Positions 24,795-34,809 of a DNA stretch of 47,400 nucleotides are shown here, piece after piece (position 1 is the stretch's first letter; every line of letters starts with the position of its first letter). The position numbers and the translations under genes are program-made. The notes beneath the pieces were generated by a model, which saw only the letters and a list, made by a program, of their open reading frames with translations, was not told where the DNA came from and searched no databases. Where the stretch lies: NCBI GenBank assembly GCA_030065755.1, contig JASJDA010000060.1, positions 1-47,400 of the forward strand, written 5' to 3'. The DNA is from Prochloraceae cyanobacterium (lineage in GTDB: Bacteria; Cyanobacteriota; Cyanobacteriia; Cyanobacteriales; JASJDA01).

Positions 24795-25514
24795 TTATTG
24801 TTGGGCTATAACGATCGCCGTAATATTGTCCGAGCCTCCTGCTTCCTTTGCTGCCTCGACTAAATCGAATGCTACTTCTTCCCAACTACTTGAAAGGAGA
24901 CATTGCTCAATAGTAGTATCTTCGAGTTCTTCTGTTAGACCGTCGCTACACAGAAGTAGTATATCGCCTTTTTGTACTTCAAATTGTTGTATTTCTATCC
25001 CCTGCAATCCTTTACGTCCCAGACATTGAAATAAAACGTGACGCATCGGATGGGTTCTCGACTGCTCTTCGTTTATTTTACCTGCCTTGAGCGCTTTTGC
25101 TACCCAGGTATGGTCTTCTGTAATCTGTTGGAGTTTTTCTTCTCGCAGCCTGTAAAAACGAGAATCCCCGACATGAGCTACCCAAGATTCTCCTTGACGG
25201 AAGATAACGACTACTATAGTAGTCCCCATATCTGCAAATTCAGGACTGGCATCTTGTTTATCTAAAATACCTTGATTTGCTTCTTCGAGTGCCTCTTTGA
25301 GTAAAGGCTCAGATGAGGAGGGAGAATCCCAATTTTTTTCTAGATAGTTTTGAATTGTTTTGGTAGAAATTTGGCTAGCCTCTTGTCCTCCAGCATGACC
25401 TCCCATCCCATCAGCGACTATAAAAAAGCGCCCCTTAGGGTCGATATAGTAGTCATCTTGATTGACTGAGCGTAGTATTCCTGGATCTGTGAGACCCTTG
25501 AAGCGACATTTCAT
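24795..25514 (-). CDS. PP2C-type Ser/Thr protein phosphatase
   Basis: 239 residues, a single catalytic domain, soluble. Metal-binding and catalytic motifs are VADGMGGHAGGQEAS, VAHVGDSRFYRLR, LLLCSDGLTEEL and GGSDNITAIVI, all complete. N-terminal KGLTDPGILRSVNQDDY is typical of bacterial Stp1/PphA-like phosphatases. It would oppose Hanks-type Ser/Thr kinases. No kinase of that type is adjacent. ATG at 25514. Confidence 0.95.
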   Translation of the reverse strand: MKCRFKGLTDPGILRSVNQDDYYIDPKGRFFIVADGMGGHAGGQEASQISTKTIQNYLEKNWDSPSSSEPLLKEALEEANQGILDKQDASPEFADMGTTIVVVIFRQGESWVAHVGDSRFYRLREEKLQQITEDHTWVAKALKAGKINEEQSRTHPMRHVLFQCLGRKGLQGIEIQQFEVQKGDILLLCSDGLTEELEDTTIEQCLLSSSWEEVAFDLVEAAKEAGGSDNITAIVIAQQ

Positions 25515-25951
25515 AGTAGCTTACGTAATGTTCTTTTAGTGACTTTCTCTGCTTATCAATCAAAGATTATATAAGCAGCATCCGTTCCTAGCCAATAGAA
25601 TCATTAAAATCTATTCTGGATAAGAGCATTCGGGATATAACCATCTATCAGTATCCTTCCTTTAATTGCATCCCTTAATAAGAGAAACCCAGGAAGTATT
25701 TCTGATAGTATGGCCCGAACAGGCAGTTTTTGGATTCCGTACGTCCACGGTATTTATAAGTTTTTCAGACTAGAAAAGCTTTATAACTCTTTTAGGGGTT
25801 TGGTTTTGCAGTCTAGGTGCTGTTCGCAGAGACTTACTAGCCATCACCGTAGAGTTACAGCTTTATTTAATCTTTACGGGCGAACCCATCTTATGAAGAA
25901 ATTGTACAATAATTTAAATCTTTATTATCTAAAACCTAGAAAAAATTATTT
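25515..25951. other. Intergenic region, no convincing gene
   Basis: About 440 bp between the PP2C gene and the end of the UbiB gene. An 81-codon frame at 25710-25955 has an unlikely composition (rich in Tyr, Arg and Leu, with no hydrophobic pattern), no ribosome binding site and overlaps the stop of the UbiB gene, so I do not call it. A small hairpin AGAAA ... TTTCT lies at about 25683-25703. Otherwise I see nothing. Confidence 0.5.
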
Positions 25952-27712
25952 TTAGTACATTCTATCTATGCGATCGATTCGTTGGAGAATGCGAAATAGT
26001 GATAGAGCGGGAATGGCTGCTACTATTACCACTCCTATAGCTAGTTTAGTATATCCATTGACCAATAGTATAGTAGCCGACAAAATAAAAGCGCTAGCGA
26101 GTAAAGCATAGTTAGTGCTGAGTTGAATAGCACTCATACGACGCAACAGACGATCGGATTCGCTAGAGCGGACGCGCACCCGCAAATCTCCTCGTTCTAA
26201 TTTTTCAATCGTATCTTCAATTCGTCGAGGTAGATTCAAAGCTGTCGAACTCACTTGAGCAGCTTGTCGTCCCAACTCATCGATTATACTACTGCCATTG
26301 CCCATATTCCCGTTAGTCATAAACTGCATAGCAAAAGGTTGTGCTACCTCCATAAAGTTAAATTCTGGGTCTAAGCCTTTACCGACACCTTCTAGGGTAG
26401 AAAAAGCTCGCATAACAAAGGTAAACGTTGCTGGAAAGCGAAAAGGTTGGTCGTAGGCTATTTCGTAGAGATCGTCACTAATTTGAGAGATCGACTGATT
26501 CTCAAAAGGCTTGTCCATAAAGTTATCCAGCATAAACTGAATCGATCGCCTGACTGGGCCCATATCGTCAACTCGCGTTAGCGCACCCAATTCCACTAAA
26601 GAATTAAGGACGCGATCGCCATCTTTTTGAGCAATACCAAACAGTGTTTCCATCAATTGCTCGCGAACATTGGCCTTTATCTGTCCCATCATGCCAAAGT
26701 CATAAAAAATCAAGGAGCCGTCGGGATTTACCGCTATATTTCCTGGGTGGGGATCGGCGTGAAAAAAACCGTCGTCTAGTAACTGATGTAGATAAGCTTT
26801 TGCTCCCAGCTTCGCTAGTAGTTTTCGATCTAAACCTGCTGCTTCTAAAGCTTCGTAGTGACTGATTTTAATTCCTGGTAAATATTCTAAAGTTAAGGTT
26901 CGTGGCGAACTATAGCGCCAATAAACCCTCGGAACTTTTACCCAGTCTTGATGATTGCGAAAGTTGCGACGGAAGGTATCGGCATTGCGTCCTTCGTTGA
27001 GATAATCTGTTTCTAACCAAAGGATACGGCTGCACTCCTCATAAATTCCCAGCCAATCTCTTCCTCTTCCCCATCGAGGATGATGGTGAAAGTAGCGAGT
27101 AATTTGCTTGAGTATGGCTAAATCGATGGTAAACAGTTTTTTGAGTCCTGGTCGCTGTATCTTAACGACCACTTCTTCCCCACTGTGAAGCACGGCTTTG
27201 TGTACTTGTCCCAGACTAGCAGCAGCTAAAGGAGTGGGATCGAAACTGCGATATAGCTGAGTGACTGGTTTACCTAAATCTTTTTCAACTATTGATGCTG
27301 CTTGCTCGTAAGTGAATGCTGGAACTCTATCCTGCAGCTTGGATAACTCTTCTACATATTCGCTGGGAAACAAATCGGCGCGAGTGGAAAATAGCTGACC
27401 TACTTTAATAAAAGTAGGTCCTAATTCTAGGAAGGTTTCTCGAATCCAAATTGCCTGTTTTTTGCGTCTTTGGGAGAGTTTTTCTTCTGTATATCCACCT
27501 CGATAAGTCCATTTTTTTCCGTTACGCCATAATTTGAACCAAAAGGTTAAGACAAAAATCCAAATATCTAAGCGACGGCGGTTGCGAGAGTAGTTTTCTT
27601 TGTTCCAGCGATAGGATTGTTTGGCGGCTTCTGGTTTGGCGATCGTTTTTGGTGACACGGGATTAGGCGTGTATATCTGAGAACTTTTGCTACTTTGAGA
27701 GAGGGCAGACAC
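25952..27712 (-). CDS. ABC1/AarF/UbiB-family atypical kinase
   Basis: 586 residues. It has the family's KxGQ-like segment (FIKVGQLFSTRADLFPSEYVEELSKLQD), the Ala-rich nucleotide loop AAASLGQVHKA, VVKIQRPGL (Lys), and FFHADPHPGNIAVNPDGSLIFYDFGMMG with catalytic Asp residues. Two C-terminal membrane helices (about 530-575) anchor it. UbiB/ABC1 proteins bind ATP and support quinone and prenyl-lipid homeostasis. Cyanobacteria have several paralogues, so the exact role is open. The gene just upstream on the same strand is the small coiled-coil protein. Confidence 0.93.
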   Translation of the reverse strand: MSALSQSSKSSQIYTPNPVSPKTIAKPEAAKQSYRWNKENYSRNRRRLDIWIFVLTFWFKLWRNGKKWTYRGGYTEEKLSQRRKKQAIWIRETFLELGPTFIKVGQLFSTRADLFPSEYVEELSKLQDRVPAFTYEQAASIVEKDLGKPVTQLYRSFDPTPLAAASLGQVHKAVLHSGEEVVVKIQRPGLKKLFTIDLAILKQITRYFHHHPRWGRGRDWLGIYEECSRILWLETDYLNEGRNADTFRRNFRNHQDWVKVPRVYWRYSSPRTLTLEYLPGIKISHYEALEAAGLDRKLLAKLGAKAYLHQLLDDGFFHADPHPGNIAVNPDGSLIFYDFGMMGQIKANVREQLMETLFGIAQKDGDRVLNSLVELGALTRVDDMGPVRRSIQFMLDNFMDKPFENQSISQISDDLYEIAYDQPFRFPATFTFVMRAFSTLEGVGKGLDPEFNFMEVAQPFAMQFMTNGNMGNGSSIIDELGRQAAQVSSTALNLPRRIEDTIEKLERGDLRVRVRSSESDRLLRRMSAIQLSTNYALLASAFILSATILLVNGYTKLAIGVVIVAAIPALSLFRILQRIDRIDRMY

Positions 27713-27802
27713 TAGGTTGATTTATTATTGTTTGGTTAAAAATTGATTTTCTATGAAAGTTAAGCTGTTTAGCTTTAACTTTTTTAACTTTAATACTTAT
27801 TT

Positions 27803-28129
27803 TCAAGATGATTCGCTTTTATAGCTTTTTAATTCAGCACGCAAGCGAGCAATTTCGGCACGGAGTTCGTCTATCGTTTCCTGTAGGTCGGTAGTAGAAT
27901 TATTTTCCCCAGCACTGTAAGTACTGCTTTGTTGGTTGTTTGCTTTTTCTATTTCTCGCTCTGCTCGCGACTTTACTTCAACGGCAAACTGGCGCAGATT
28001 TTCTCGCTGTTCGGCATCAAATTTACCGACTTCGCTTAAAGCATTAGTAAATAATTCTTCTACTTTTTCGTTGACAACTTCTGCTAGGGCTCTGCCAAAA
28101 AAAAAGGCGTTGATTACGGGATTGCTCAT
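27803..28129 (-). CDS. Small coiled-coil protein conserved in cyanobacteria (DUF6825-like)
   Basis: 108 residues, no membrane segment. The N-terminal block NPVINAFFFGRALAEVVNEKVEELFTNALSEVGKFDAEQRENLRQF is a recognisable cyanobacterial (and plastid-lineage) small protein type, reminiscent of phasin-like helices. An Asn/Ser linker and a terminal leucine-heptad coiled coil (TIDELRAEIARLRAELKS) follow. Function unknown. The gap to ubiB is 90 bp on the same strand. Confidence 0.72.
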   Translation of the reverse strand: MSNPVINAFFFGRALAEVVNEKVEELFTNALSEVGKFDAEQRENLRQFAVEVKSRAEREIEKANNQQSSTYSAGENNSTTDLQETIDELRAEIARLRAELKSYKSESS

Positions 28130-28836
28130 AAGAAAATATTTTGGTTAATAGCTTTCGTAACAAATTATATCTTGCTTCTATTATCTTCTGACATACTGTG
28201 TTATGCCAAACAATATAGTTTTTTTTTCAATCTGCTTTTTTAACAATCCCTCGAATTACCTCTGAATTCACCTCTCTGTATCAAAGGTAACTTCTATTTA
28301 TTGACTATTGAACGCACCCCAACTAAACTTACGTTATAGTTGAGAATTGTTTCGCCATTAAATGACGTTACTGAGTACACTAGCGTCCGTAGCGAACCGG
28401 AGAAACTTTTGTCTACAAGAACCTCAGTAAAAAGCAAATTAGAAATTATAATTGCTTTGGGAAATAGGTCGTGCCTCCAGAAAATTATCTTTTGCCGTAC
28501 CTGGCTTTCCATCATAACATATTTGGTTGCGCTAACCCCGAAAGATGTATTTATTTTTTATAGGGAACCTTTCATAGTATTTACGCTATAAACGAAGTAA
28601 TAAAGTTATCGTAAAAGGGTTCCCTATAAAAAACAGAATCATTGTAACCCCATCGCGCATCGAAGATTTTAGATGGGGACTGCGCGATGGCATTTTGTTC
28701 AAATTTTTCAATCTCCCTAATTTTGGCTCATTTTTCACAGGTCTTAGAGATCCCTTTTCTGGCTCAAATTTAATATATTATTCATAATTACTGGTTTTTC
28801 TTTCGTCAATGAGCGATCGCGGTGGTTTGGCAAATT
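28130..28836. other. Gene-free 700-bp region with inverted repeats
   Basis: Between the small coiled-coil gene and the end of the tRNA nucleotidyltransferase gene. Overlapping short frames on both strands around 28294-28591 are not convincing as proteins. Two inverted repeats are present: 28554-28569 with 28618-28633 (16 bp), and CCATCGCGCA (28650-28659) with TGCGCGATGG (28681-28690). The area may be the remnant of a small mobile element. Confidence 0.5.
28554..28633. repeat. 16-bp perfect inverted repeat enclosing about 48 bp
   Basis: TTTTTTATAGGGAACC (28554-28569) is the exact reverse complement of 28618-28633. Inside, TTTACG and CGTAAA can extend the fold. There is no ORF within. The T-rich outer edges and inner pairs make it either a bidirectional terminator-like fold or the ends of a tiny inserted element. 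Confidence 0.6.
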
Positions 28837-31554
28837 TCAATAATTTTCTCTCAAAAATTTTTCTGCTTCGCGACGATCTTTAATCTTGCCATCGAGAGTC
28901 TCTCTCAAAAGATCGTCTAAAATCTGCTTGTATATTGGCCCTGGTTTGTAGCCGAGTTCCTTGAGATCGTTACCGTTCAAGGGAGATTGTATTTTCGACC
29001 AGTGAGTGAGATACTTCCAAAGAGTACTCCTGATATTCGTGGAACTTCTAGCTGCTAGCAATATTAAAGTAGGCAAATTGTATTGTCTCAGTAGTTTCAC
29101 TATTTCACTAGGTGCTTGACAAGTAGGCAAAGAGGTGGTGACAACAGTTTCGATTTTTTGTAGTTTTTTGAGTCTTTGGATACTATCTTTAGGCAATTCT
29201 AGAAGAATTGCCAATTTAGTTCGATCTTTTGAGGGTATGTAACCGATTAAAACTTCTAATCGAAGTAACCAATGGGTCAAATTACCCTCTCGATCGAGCC
29301 AGTACAACCAGCGATCGAGAGTGCGAATTTGCCACCATAAATTTTTGTCTAGCTTTAAACTAGAATGCAAACAGCGCAAAGCACCCAAATTAGCTAACAA
29401 CTTCAGTGCTGGTTTCCAATAAGCAGCTTGGAGTATATATTTGAGTTCGGTTTTAAGCCTAGTTGTCAGTGCTGGCGCTCGATTGTTTTCCAGTCTCAAG
29501 CGCTCGTAAACGCCACTTTCAATAGCGTAACGAATATATTCTTCGGTTTGAGATTCTATTTCAAACTCGAGTCTAACTGCAAAGCGAACAGCCCGATAAA
29601 TGCGAGTAGGATCTTCAATAAAACTATTAGCGTGGAGAACTCTTATTTGACGCGATCGCAAGTCGAGTAGCCCGCCAAAGAAATCTAATAATTCTCCTGC
29701 TCTCGGAGAAGTCAGCCTCACAGCTAAAGCATTTATGGTAAAATCTCGTCGATATAAGTCTTGACGAATGGAACTAGCTTCAACGTCGGGATTAGCAGCC
29801 GGATAAGGATAAAATTCCGTCCTCGCTGTAGCTATATCCACCCCCAGGTTGCCAAATTCCGGATCTTTGTGCCACAACAAAGCAGCAGTTTGAAAAGCAC
29901 CGTGAATAGAAATACGAGCCTGAGGATAGATTTTACACAACCCAGAAGCTAACTCTACTCCCGCACCTTCATCAGCACTGCGGTGAAAACCATCTACTAC
30001 CATATCTATGTCTTGTGGTAATAAGGTTTCGTCTTCGCCTGCTAAAAGTAAGTCTCGCACAGCACCGCCAACTAAATAAAGATGCCAACCCCTTTTATGT
30101 GCTGCTCGTGCTGCTTGTTGGAGAAATTCCCAAATAGGTGCAGCCAAGCGATCGCGCATAGAGGGTAATAAATGAGAAGTCACGGGAATTTTTTCGCCGT
30201 TAACTTCTTGGGTCCCATTTCTTTGTTGGTGTAACTGGCGCAATACGTCAGTACGAGTGACAATTCCTATCAGCTGACCCGACTCTAAAACTGGCAATCT
30301 TCCCACATCATAAGTCACCATAACCGCTTCTATTTCTCTCAGCGGGCTGTCGGGAGCAATCGTTCTGAGATTTCTGCTCATGTAGCCTTTAACTGGTGCG
30401 TGAGAAAAACCGTGATGCAAAGCTAGATCTAAATCCCGTCGAGAAATAATTCCCACCAAGCGATCGCGATCGTCCACTACAGACAAGCCAGAATGACCGT
30501 AACGGAAAAGAATTCTTTCTGCTTCTTCAATAGTCGTCTCCGGTCGAATTGTCCGCACTGGAGACGACATTAAATCTCTTGCGGTAGGAGTTTGAGGAAT
30601 TTGTTCGATAAATTGTTCGACTAACTGCTTTAAAGTAAATTCTGGATCTACTCCTCGCATCGCTACAGAAGCAGCTACAGAATGTCCGCCACCACCAAAA
30701 GGTTCAAAAAGTTGATTGAGGTTAGTTCCTTCAATGCGCGATCGACCAATTACGGTTAATCTTACTTGCTCTTGTTGTGGAGATTCTTTTTCTTCTCCCC
30801 GATCTTTACTGTGCTGGTGCGCCAATAACAGTGCGTCGCTTTCTGTTAAATCTAACAGTCGTTCGGTTAAGTTCGACAATCCTGGAACAAAACTTCTAGT
30901 TGAAAGTAGAACCCAAGCAATAGTGTAACCTTCGACTTCAGTTTTTTCTAGTTTCTCGATCGCTTCTGTAAGTAATTTTTGTAGTTGAGGTGATAAACTA
31001 GGCTCTACGTATTCAGAGATAATTTTTACATTAGCTCCCATCTCCATCAACCAAGCTAAAGCTTTAGCATCGCGGGGAGTGCTTTGGTCGAAAGTAAGCG
31101 ACCCCGTATCCACGTGAATTCCCAACGCCATTACTGTAGCCTCAAAGGGAGTTAATTCGATGTTTTGTTGCTGTAGTTTTTCGGCTATTAAAGTAGTGGT
31201 TGCTCCTATTGGTTCTATCTCAATGTAAGTGGCTGGTATATCTGACTCTGCATCCACGTGATGGTCGTAAATTTCAATAGCGATCAATTGAGGGAGATCG
31301 AACCACTGAGCTGTTTTTCCCAGGCGATCGCGCCTTTGGTTGTCTACCACCGTCAGAGACAGAATTTTTTTGGGGTTGACGCTGCGCAATTCTACTAGAG
31401 CAAACTCATCTCGATGCAAAGCTAAAAAATCTTTTACTGCTGGGTGCGCTCCCCCAGTTAGTACTAATTTTGCTCCTTTTTTCAAGCGAGTAAGTCCAAC
31501 TGCTGCTCCTATTGCATCAAAATCAGCAGTTTGATGACATAAAATAAGATCCAT
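28837..31554 (-). CDS. DHH phosphoesterase - CBS pair - tRNA nucleotidyltransferase fusion
   Basis: 905 residues in three modules. Residues 1-315 are a DHH/DHHA1 phosphoesterase ([12 protein letters not shown] at 97-99, GGGGHS at 287-292). Residues 326-445 are a pair of CBS domains ([38 protein letters not shown]), which usually bind adenine nucleotides. Residues 480-905 are a class II CCA/poly(A)-type nucleotidyltransferase with LVGGAVRD (494-501) and the metal-binding DID (515-517), then an RNA-binding helical region. Cyanobacteria are known for this fusion, generally as the enzyme adding the terminal A (or CCA) to tRNA. CBS control by adenylates is an inference. Full length. Confidence 0.93.
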   Translation of the reverse strand: MDLILCHQTADFDAIGAAVGLTRLKKGAKLVLTGGAHPAVKDFLALHRDEFALVELRSVNPKKILSLTVVDNQRRDRLGKTAQWFDLPQLIAIEIYDHHVDAESDIPATYIEIEPIGATTTLIAEKLQQQNIELTPFEATVMALGIHVDTGSLTFDQSTPRDAKALAWLMEMGANVKIISEYVEPSLSPQLQKLLTEAIEKLEKTEVEGYTIAWVLLSTRSFVPGLSNLTERLLDLTESDALLLAHQHSKDRGEEKESPQQEQVRLTVIGRSRIEGTNLNQLFEPFGGGGHSVAASVAMRGVDPEFTLKQLVEQFIEQIPQTPTARDLMSSPVRTIRPETTIEEAERILFRYGHSGLSVVDDRDRLVGIISRRDLDLALHHGFSHAPVKGYMSRNLRTIAPDSPLREIEAVMVTYDVGRLPVLESGQLIGIVTRTDVLRQLHQQRNGTQEVNGEKIPVTSHLLPSMRDRLAAPIWEFLQQAARAAHKRGWHLYLVGGAVRDLLLAGEDETLLPQDIDMVVDGFHRSADEGAGVELASGLCKIYPQARISIHGAFQTAALLWHKDPEFGNLGVDIATARTEFYPYPAANPDVEASSIRQDLYRRDFTINALAVRLTSPRAGELLDFFGGLLDLRSRQIRVLHANSFIEDPTRIYRAVRFAVRLEFEIESQTEEYIRYAIESGVYERLRLENNRAPALTTRLKTELKYILQAAYWKPALKLLANLGALRCLHSSLKLDKNLWWQIRTLDRWLYWLDREGNLTHWLLRLEVLIGYIPSKDRTKLAILLELPKDSIQRLKKLQKIETVVTTSLPTCQAPSEIVKLLRQYNLPTLILLAARSSTNIRSTLWKYLTHWSKIQSPLNGNDLKELGYKPGPIYKQILDDLLRETLDGKIKDRREAEKFLRENY

Positions 31555-31941
31555 AGTTCTGTTTTTCTATTTTCTCTTGACACTAAAGCATTAATACTGG
31601 GAAAATGCTCAGAGTCGTGTTTTCCCGTCTAGATGGCTAAAAACAAAATCTCAAAACCAAGATAAATAAATCTCTGGCACGAGCCGAATAATAACAACTT
31701 GGAATGGTTATTCTATCTCCAAGAATATAACCAAAATAGAAAAAAAATTAGACGGATAAAAAGCTGAAAGAGGGAGAATAAGACTAGGGTCGGCTGTGAC
31801 TGCAGGATATTGCTCGTATTTTGAGCAAACCCATTAGGTCTTTAACTCGACCTGCTTCAAGCCCCAGGATTACCATTGACTGAGGCTTGAAGTAGTAACA
31901 ATTGTCAAATTAGTGTTTGTTTTTTTTGGGAGAACCGTCAA
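31555..31941 (+). other. psbZ upstream region with leader hairpins
   Basis: No gene is seen. Two hairpins precede psbZ: TGCTC (31811-31815) with GAGCA (about 31822-31826), and CTTCAAGCC (31855-31863) with GGCTTGAAG (31884-31892). The second lies 50 bases before the ATG and could be a terminator for upstream reading or part of the psbZ 5' leader. A T-run (31918-31927) and GGGAGAA (31928-31934) follow as spacer and ribosome binding site. Confidence 0.55.
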
Positions 31942-32130
31942 ATGACAGCAATTTTTCAAATATCACTTACTGTTTTAATTCTATTTTCTTTTGTTATGGT
32001 CATTGGAGTGCCAGTGGCTTATGCTTCACCCCAAAATTGGGATCAGTCTAAACCACTAATATTTCTTGGTTCTGCAATCTGGCTATTACTTGTGATTGCA
32101 GTGGCTGTATTGAACTTTTTTGTGATCTAG
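31942..32130 (+). CDS. psbZ: Photosystem II protein PsbZ (Ycf9)
   Basis: 62 residues with two membrane helices (about 4-27 and 39-60) joined by [13 protein letters not shown]. The SPxxWDQSK(P) loop and length are diagnostic of PsbZ, a small core subunit at the PSII-antenna interface in the thylakoid. ATG with GGGAG upstream. ribH follows on the same strand after 136 bp. Confidence 0.96.
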   Translation: MTAIFQISLTVLILFSFVMVIGVPVAYASPQNWDQSKPLIFLGSAIWLLLVIAVAVLNFFVI

Positions 32131-32266
32131 TATTGAACTTTTTCCCGATCTAATTCCACAAAAATGGAGAATGGGGATAAATAGACTTTACTAATAAACA
32201 GACAAGGTATATATTTCCCCATCTCCCTGTATCTTTCTAGCTAAGACCTCAATTTTTAAAGTTATT

Positions 32267-32848
32267 ATGGCAGTTTTCGAGGGAAACTTTCACGAGACAT
32301 CCTCATTGCGTTTAGCTATAGTTATCGGTAGATTTAACGATCTGGTGACAGCTAAACTGTTGTCGGGATGTCAAGATTGCTTAAAGCGTCACGGAATCAA
32401 CATCAATCCTCAAGGAACTCAAGTGGACTATGTTTGGGTACCTGGGAGTTTTGAAATTCCAATGGTAGCTCGCAAACTAGCAACTTCCCAAGTTTATGAT
32501 GGCATAATTTGCCTGGGTGCGGTGATTAGAGGAGACACCCCCCACTTCGATCGCGTCATTACAGAAGTATCAAAAGGAATTGCTAATACTTCCTTAGAAA
32601 CTGGGGTACCAGTAATTTTTGGCGTATTGACAACAGATACAATGCAGCAAGCTCTAGAAAGAGCTGGCATAAAAAGCAATTTAGGCTGGACTTACGCCAT
32701 GAACGCTCTCGAAATGGCAACTTTAATGAGACAGGTTAATAGGGAAGTATCTGCAGCTACAGTAGATGGAGTCGATCGCCTTACAGAGCAAGCGACCCCA
32801 GTGCTTCCAGTTTCCTCAGATTCAGCTAAACAAGTAAAAGAAAATTAA
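32267..32848 (+). CDS. ribH: 6,7-dimethyl-8-ribityllumazine synthase
   Basis: 193 residues. RibH condenses ribityl-aminouracil with dihydroxybutanone phosphate in riboflavin synthesis. Seen are [51 protein letters not shown] and [21 protein letters not shown], the complete active-site set. The last 30 residues are a nonconserved tail ([17 protein letters not shown]) beyond the usual end near 155-165. Full-length and functional by sequence. Confidence 0.97.
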   Translation: MAVFEGNFHETSSLRLAIVIGRFNDLVTAKLLSGCQDCLKRHGININPQGTQVDYVWVPGSFEIPMVARKLATSQVYDGIICLGAVIRGDTPHFDRVITEVSKGIANTSLETGVPVIFGVLTTDTMQQALERAGIKSNLGWTYAMNALEMATLMRQVNREVSAATVDGVDRLTEQATPVLPVSSDSAKQVKEN

Positions 32849-32914
32849 CAAATCCCAGAAGATGGGTTGACAAACTCTCAATAAAAGTGAAATAATAGAT
32901 AACAGCTAATAAAT

Positions 32915-32986
32915 GCGGGTATAGCTCAGTGGTAGAGCGTCACCTTGCCAAGGTGAATGTCGCGCGTTCGAATCGCGTTACCCGCT
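32915..32986 (+). tRNA. tRNA-Gly (GCC)
   Basis: Cloverleaf: acceptor GCGGGTA (32915-32921) pairs with TACCCGC (32979-32985). The D-arm region is AGCTCAGTGGTAGAGCG. Anticodon stem TCACC/GGTGA encloses loop TTGCCAA with anticodon GCC at 32947-32949. The T-loop is TTCGAAT. The discriminator is T at 32986 and CCA is not encoded. It lies between ribH and a membrane-protein gene. Confidence 0.97.
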
Positions 32987-33137
32987 TGTAAGAAAAACTA
33001 TAAATCTTACTCTAATAAAATTAAATTAAGTAGTAGATTTAAAATAAAATTGTAGAATAAAGTCAAAATAGAACCAAATATAGATTAACAATTATCTAGA
33101 TTCAAATCCAAACCTCTATTTTTGATAATAAAAGGTT

Positions 33138-33539
33138 GTGGGCTCTCACAAAGTTCAAAAAATAGATTTAAACAAAGAGTATCCTTGCCCTTGCAGGCGA
33201 AGGGGTCGCCTGAAACCAATTATACTGACAGAAGCTTTCGGCTGCGATCGCTGTCAGAAAATATTTGTTACCCAAAATAACGGTCAAGCGCTTGAAGAAC
33301 TATCCCACGGCTACCCATATAAAAAAGCGTGGCGATGGACGGGATATCGTTGGAAATTAGCTAACTCAAGTTGGAGAGAGACTTATTTACCCCTAGTTGG
33401 GGCGATATTAGTGCTGTTGATTGTTTGGGTGCCCCTAACACAAATATCTATTTCAAGTAATATTATTCTGGGAGCAACAATTGTATTGCTGCTAGTAGTT
33501 GTACCAGCGCTAATGCTCTGGTTAGCTTATCGGCACTAA
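33138..33539 (+). CDS. Zinc-ribbon membrane protein of unknown function
   Basis: 133 residues. An N-terminal Cys-x-Cys (YPCPCRRRGRLKPI) and CDRC (about 36-39) form a probable zinc ribbon, followed by YPYKKAWRWTGYRWK and two membrane helices (about 83-103 and 109-130). No named family known to me, although the pattern is conserved-looking. The start is GTG at 33138 with AAAGG close upstream. The next gene, a proA paralogue, starts 8 bases after the stop, so the two form an operon. Confidence 0.72.
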   Translation: MGSHKVQKIDLNKEYPCPCRRRGRLKPIILTEAFGCDRCQKIFVTQNNGQALEELSHGYPYKKAWRWTGYRWKLANSSWRETYLPLVGAILVLLIVWVPLTQISISSNIILGATIVLLLVVVPALMLWLAYRH

Positions 33540-33546
33540 AAAAAGT

Positions 33547-34809
33547 ATGACAACTGAGAGTTTACCAAACCCGATACTAGTATCAGTTAAAAGCGCCTAC
33601 AATGCTTTTCTAGAACTAGGGAAAACCAAGGGAATAGATCGCAGTAGGGCAGTTAAAGCAATGGCTTTTGGGCTAGAAAATGCCACCTCCGATATTTTAG
33701 AAGCCAATACCCTAGATCTGGTGATGAGTCGAGAAATGGCAGTGCCAGAATTAATTCTCAAATGGCTCAAGTTAACTCCAGAAAGGTTACAAACAGCCAT
33801 TGAAATCTTGAAGCAGTTAGCAGAATTATCAGATCCAAGACAGAGGGCGATCGAAGCACCCTATCAATTAAACTCGTCTCAGACATATTGCCAACTAATG
33901 CCTCTAGGAGCGATCGCTCTAATTTACGAAGCTTTTCCCGAAATAGCAGCGATAGCAGCAGGTTTTTGTCTCAAAACAGGCAATAGCATCATACTGCGGG
34001 GTGGTAGCGAAGCAAGTCATACCAATAATGCCATAGCTGTTGCTCTGCAAACAGCTATAGAAGAAGCTGGATTGCCTTCAGGTAGTATAGAGTTTATTTC
34101 TTCAGATCGGGGGTCTTCAATAGAAGATTTAGTCGTACAAGATCGATATTTGAGTCTAGTGATTCCCTACGGTCGTCAAAGCTTAGTTTCTCAAGTGACC
34201 CAAGTAGCAACCGTACCAGTAATTAAACCAGCAATGGGCAATTGCTATCTTTATTGGTCTGCTAGCGGAGATTTAGATCTAGTTCGCTGGGCGATCGCAG
34301 ACAGTCACGGGAGTCAACCAGATCCAGTTAATGCAATAGAAAAAGTTCTGATTGATTCTAACCAAAAACCTTCCTCAATAGTGCGACTCTTCAATAGTCT
34401 CAAAGAAAAAGGTTTCGAGTTGCGAGGGGAAGCTTCGTTAGCACGAGAATTTCCTCAACATTTAAAACCAGTAGAGGACAGTGAGTGGAGATGTGCTTAT
34501 TTGGATAAAATTGTTGCTTTTAAGACGATCGAAAATATTGAGTCAGCGATCGCATGGATAGACCAATATAGTAGCTCTCACGCAGACTGTTTGATAACAG
34601 AATCTTATAAAGAAAGCCATCAATTCGCTACAGGTATTAATAGCGCTTTGGTATATGTGAATAGTTCCCCTCGATTTTCTCGCAATCCCAAACCTGGGGA
34701 ATCGGTATTTTTAGGTATATCTAACCAAAAAGGATATGGTAGAGGCTTAATTGGTCTAAAAACATTCACCACTATGAAACAAGTAGTTCAAGGAGATGGG
34801 ATTCAGTAG
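33547..34809 (+). CDS. proA: ProA-like gamma-glutamyl phosphate reductase paralogue lacking the catalytic Cys
   Basis: 420 residues, full-length ProA/aldehyde-dehydrogenase fold: MPLGAIALIYEAFPEIAAIAAGFCLKTGNSIILRGGSEA, VATVPVIKPAMGNCYLYW and the late ISNQKGYGRGLIGLKTFTTMK motif. Canonical ProA has SVCNAxE, with Cys forming the thioacyl intermediate when glutamyl phosphate is reduced in proline synthesis. Here the segment is PDPVNAIEK, so Val261 occupies the Cys position. Without that thiol normal reduction is doubtful. Cyanobacteria commonly carry two ProA-like genes, so this may be the divergent one with another role. Operon with the zinc-ribbon protein. Confidence 0.85.
   Translation: MTTESLPNPILVSVKSAYNAFLELGKTKGIDRSRAVKAMAFGLENATSDILEANTLDLVMSREMAVPELILKWLKLTPERLQTAIEILKQLAELSDPRQRAIEAPYQLNSSQTYCQLMPLGAIALIYEAFPEIAAIAAGFCLKTGNSIILRGGSEASHTNNAIAVALQTAIEEAGLPSGSIEFISSDRGSSIEDLVVQDRYLSLVIPYGRQSLVSQVTQVATVPVIKPAMGNCYLYWSASGDLDLVRWAIADSHGSQPDPVNAIEKVLIDSNQKPSSIVRLFNSLKEKGFELRGEASLAREFPQHLKPVEDSEWRCAYLDKIVAFKTIENIESAIAWIDQYSSSHADCLITESYKESHQFATGINSALVYVNSSPRFSRNPKPGESVFLGISNQKGYGRGLIGLKTFTTMKQVVQGDGIQ

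Noticed and set aside
25710-25955. 81-codon plus-strand ORF before the UbiB gene end
   Set aside because: Unlikely amino-acid composition, no ribosome binding site, overlaps the UbiB stop, no recognisable family.
28294-28591. Overlapping short ORFs on both strands
   Set aside because: Neither shows a family motif or ribosome binding site. Frames open by chance in AT-rich DNA are more likely.
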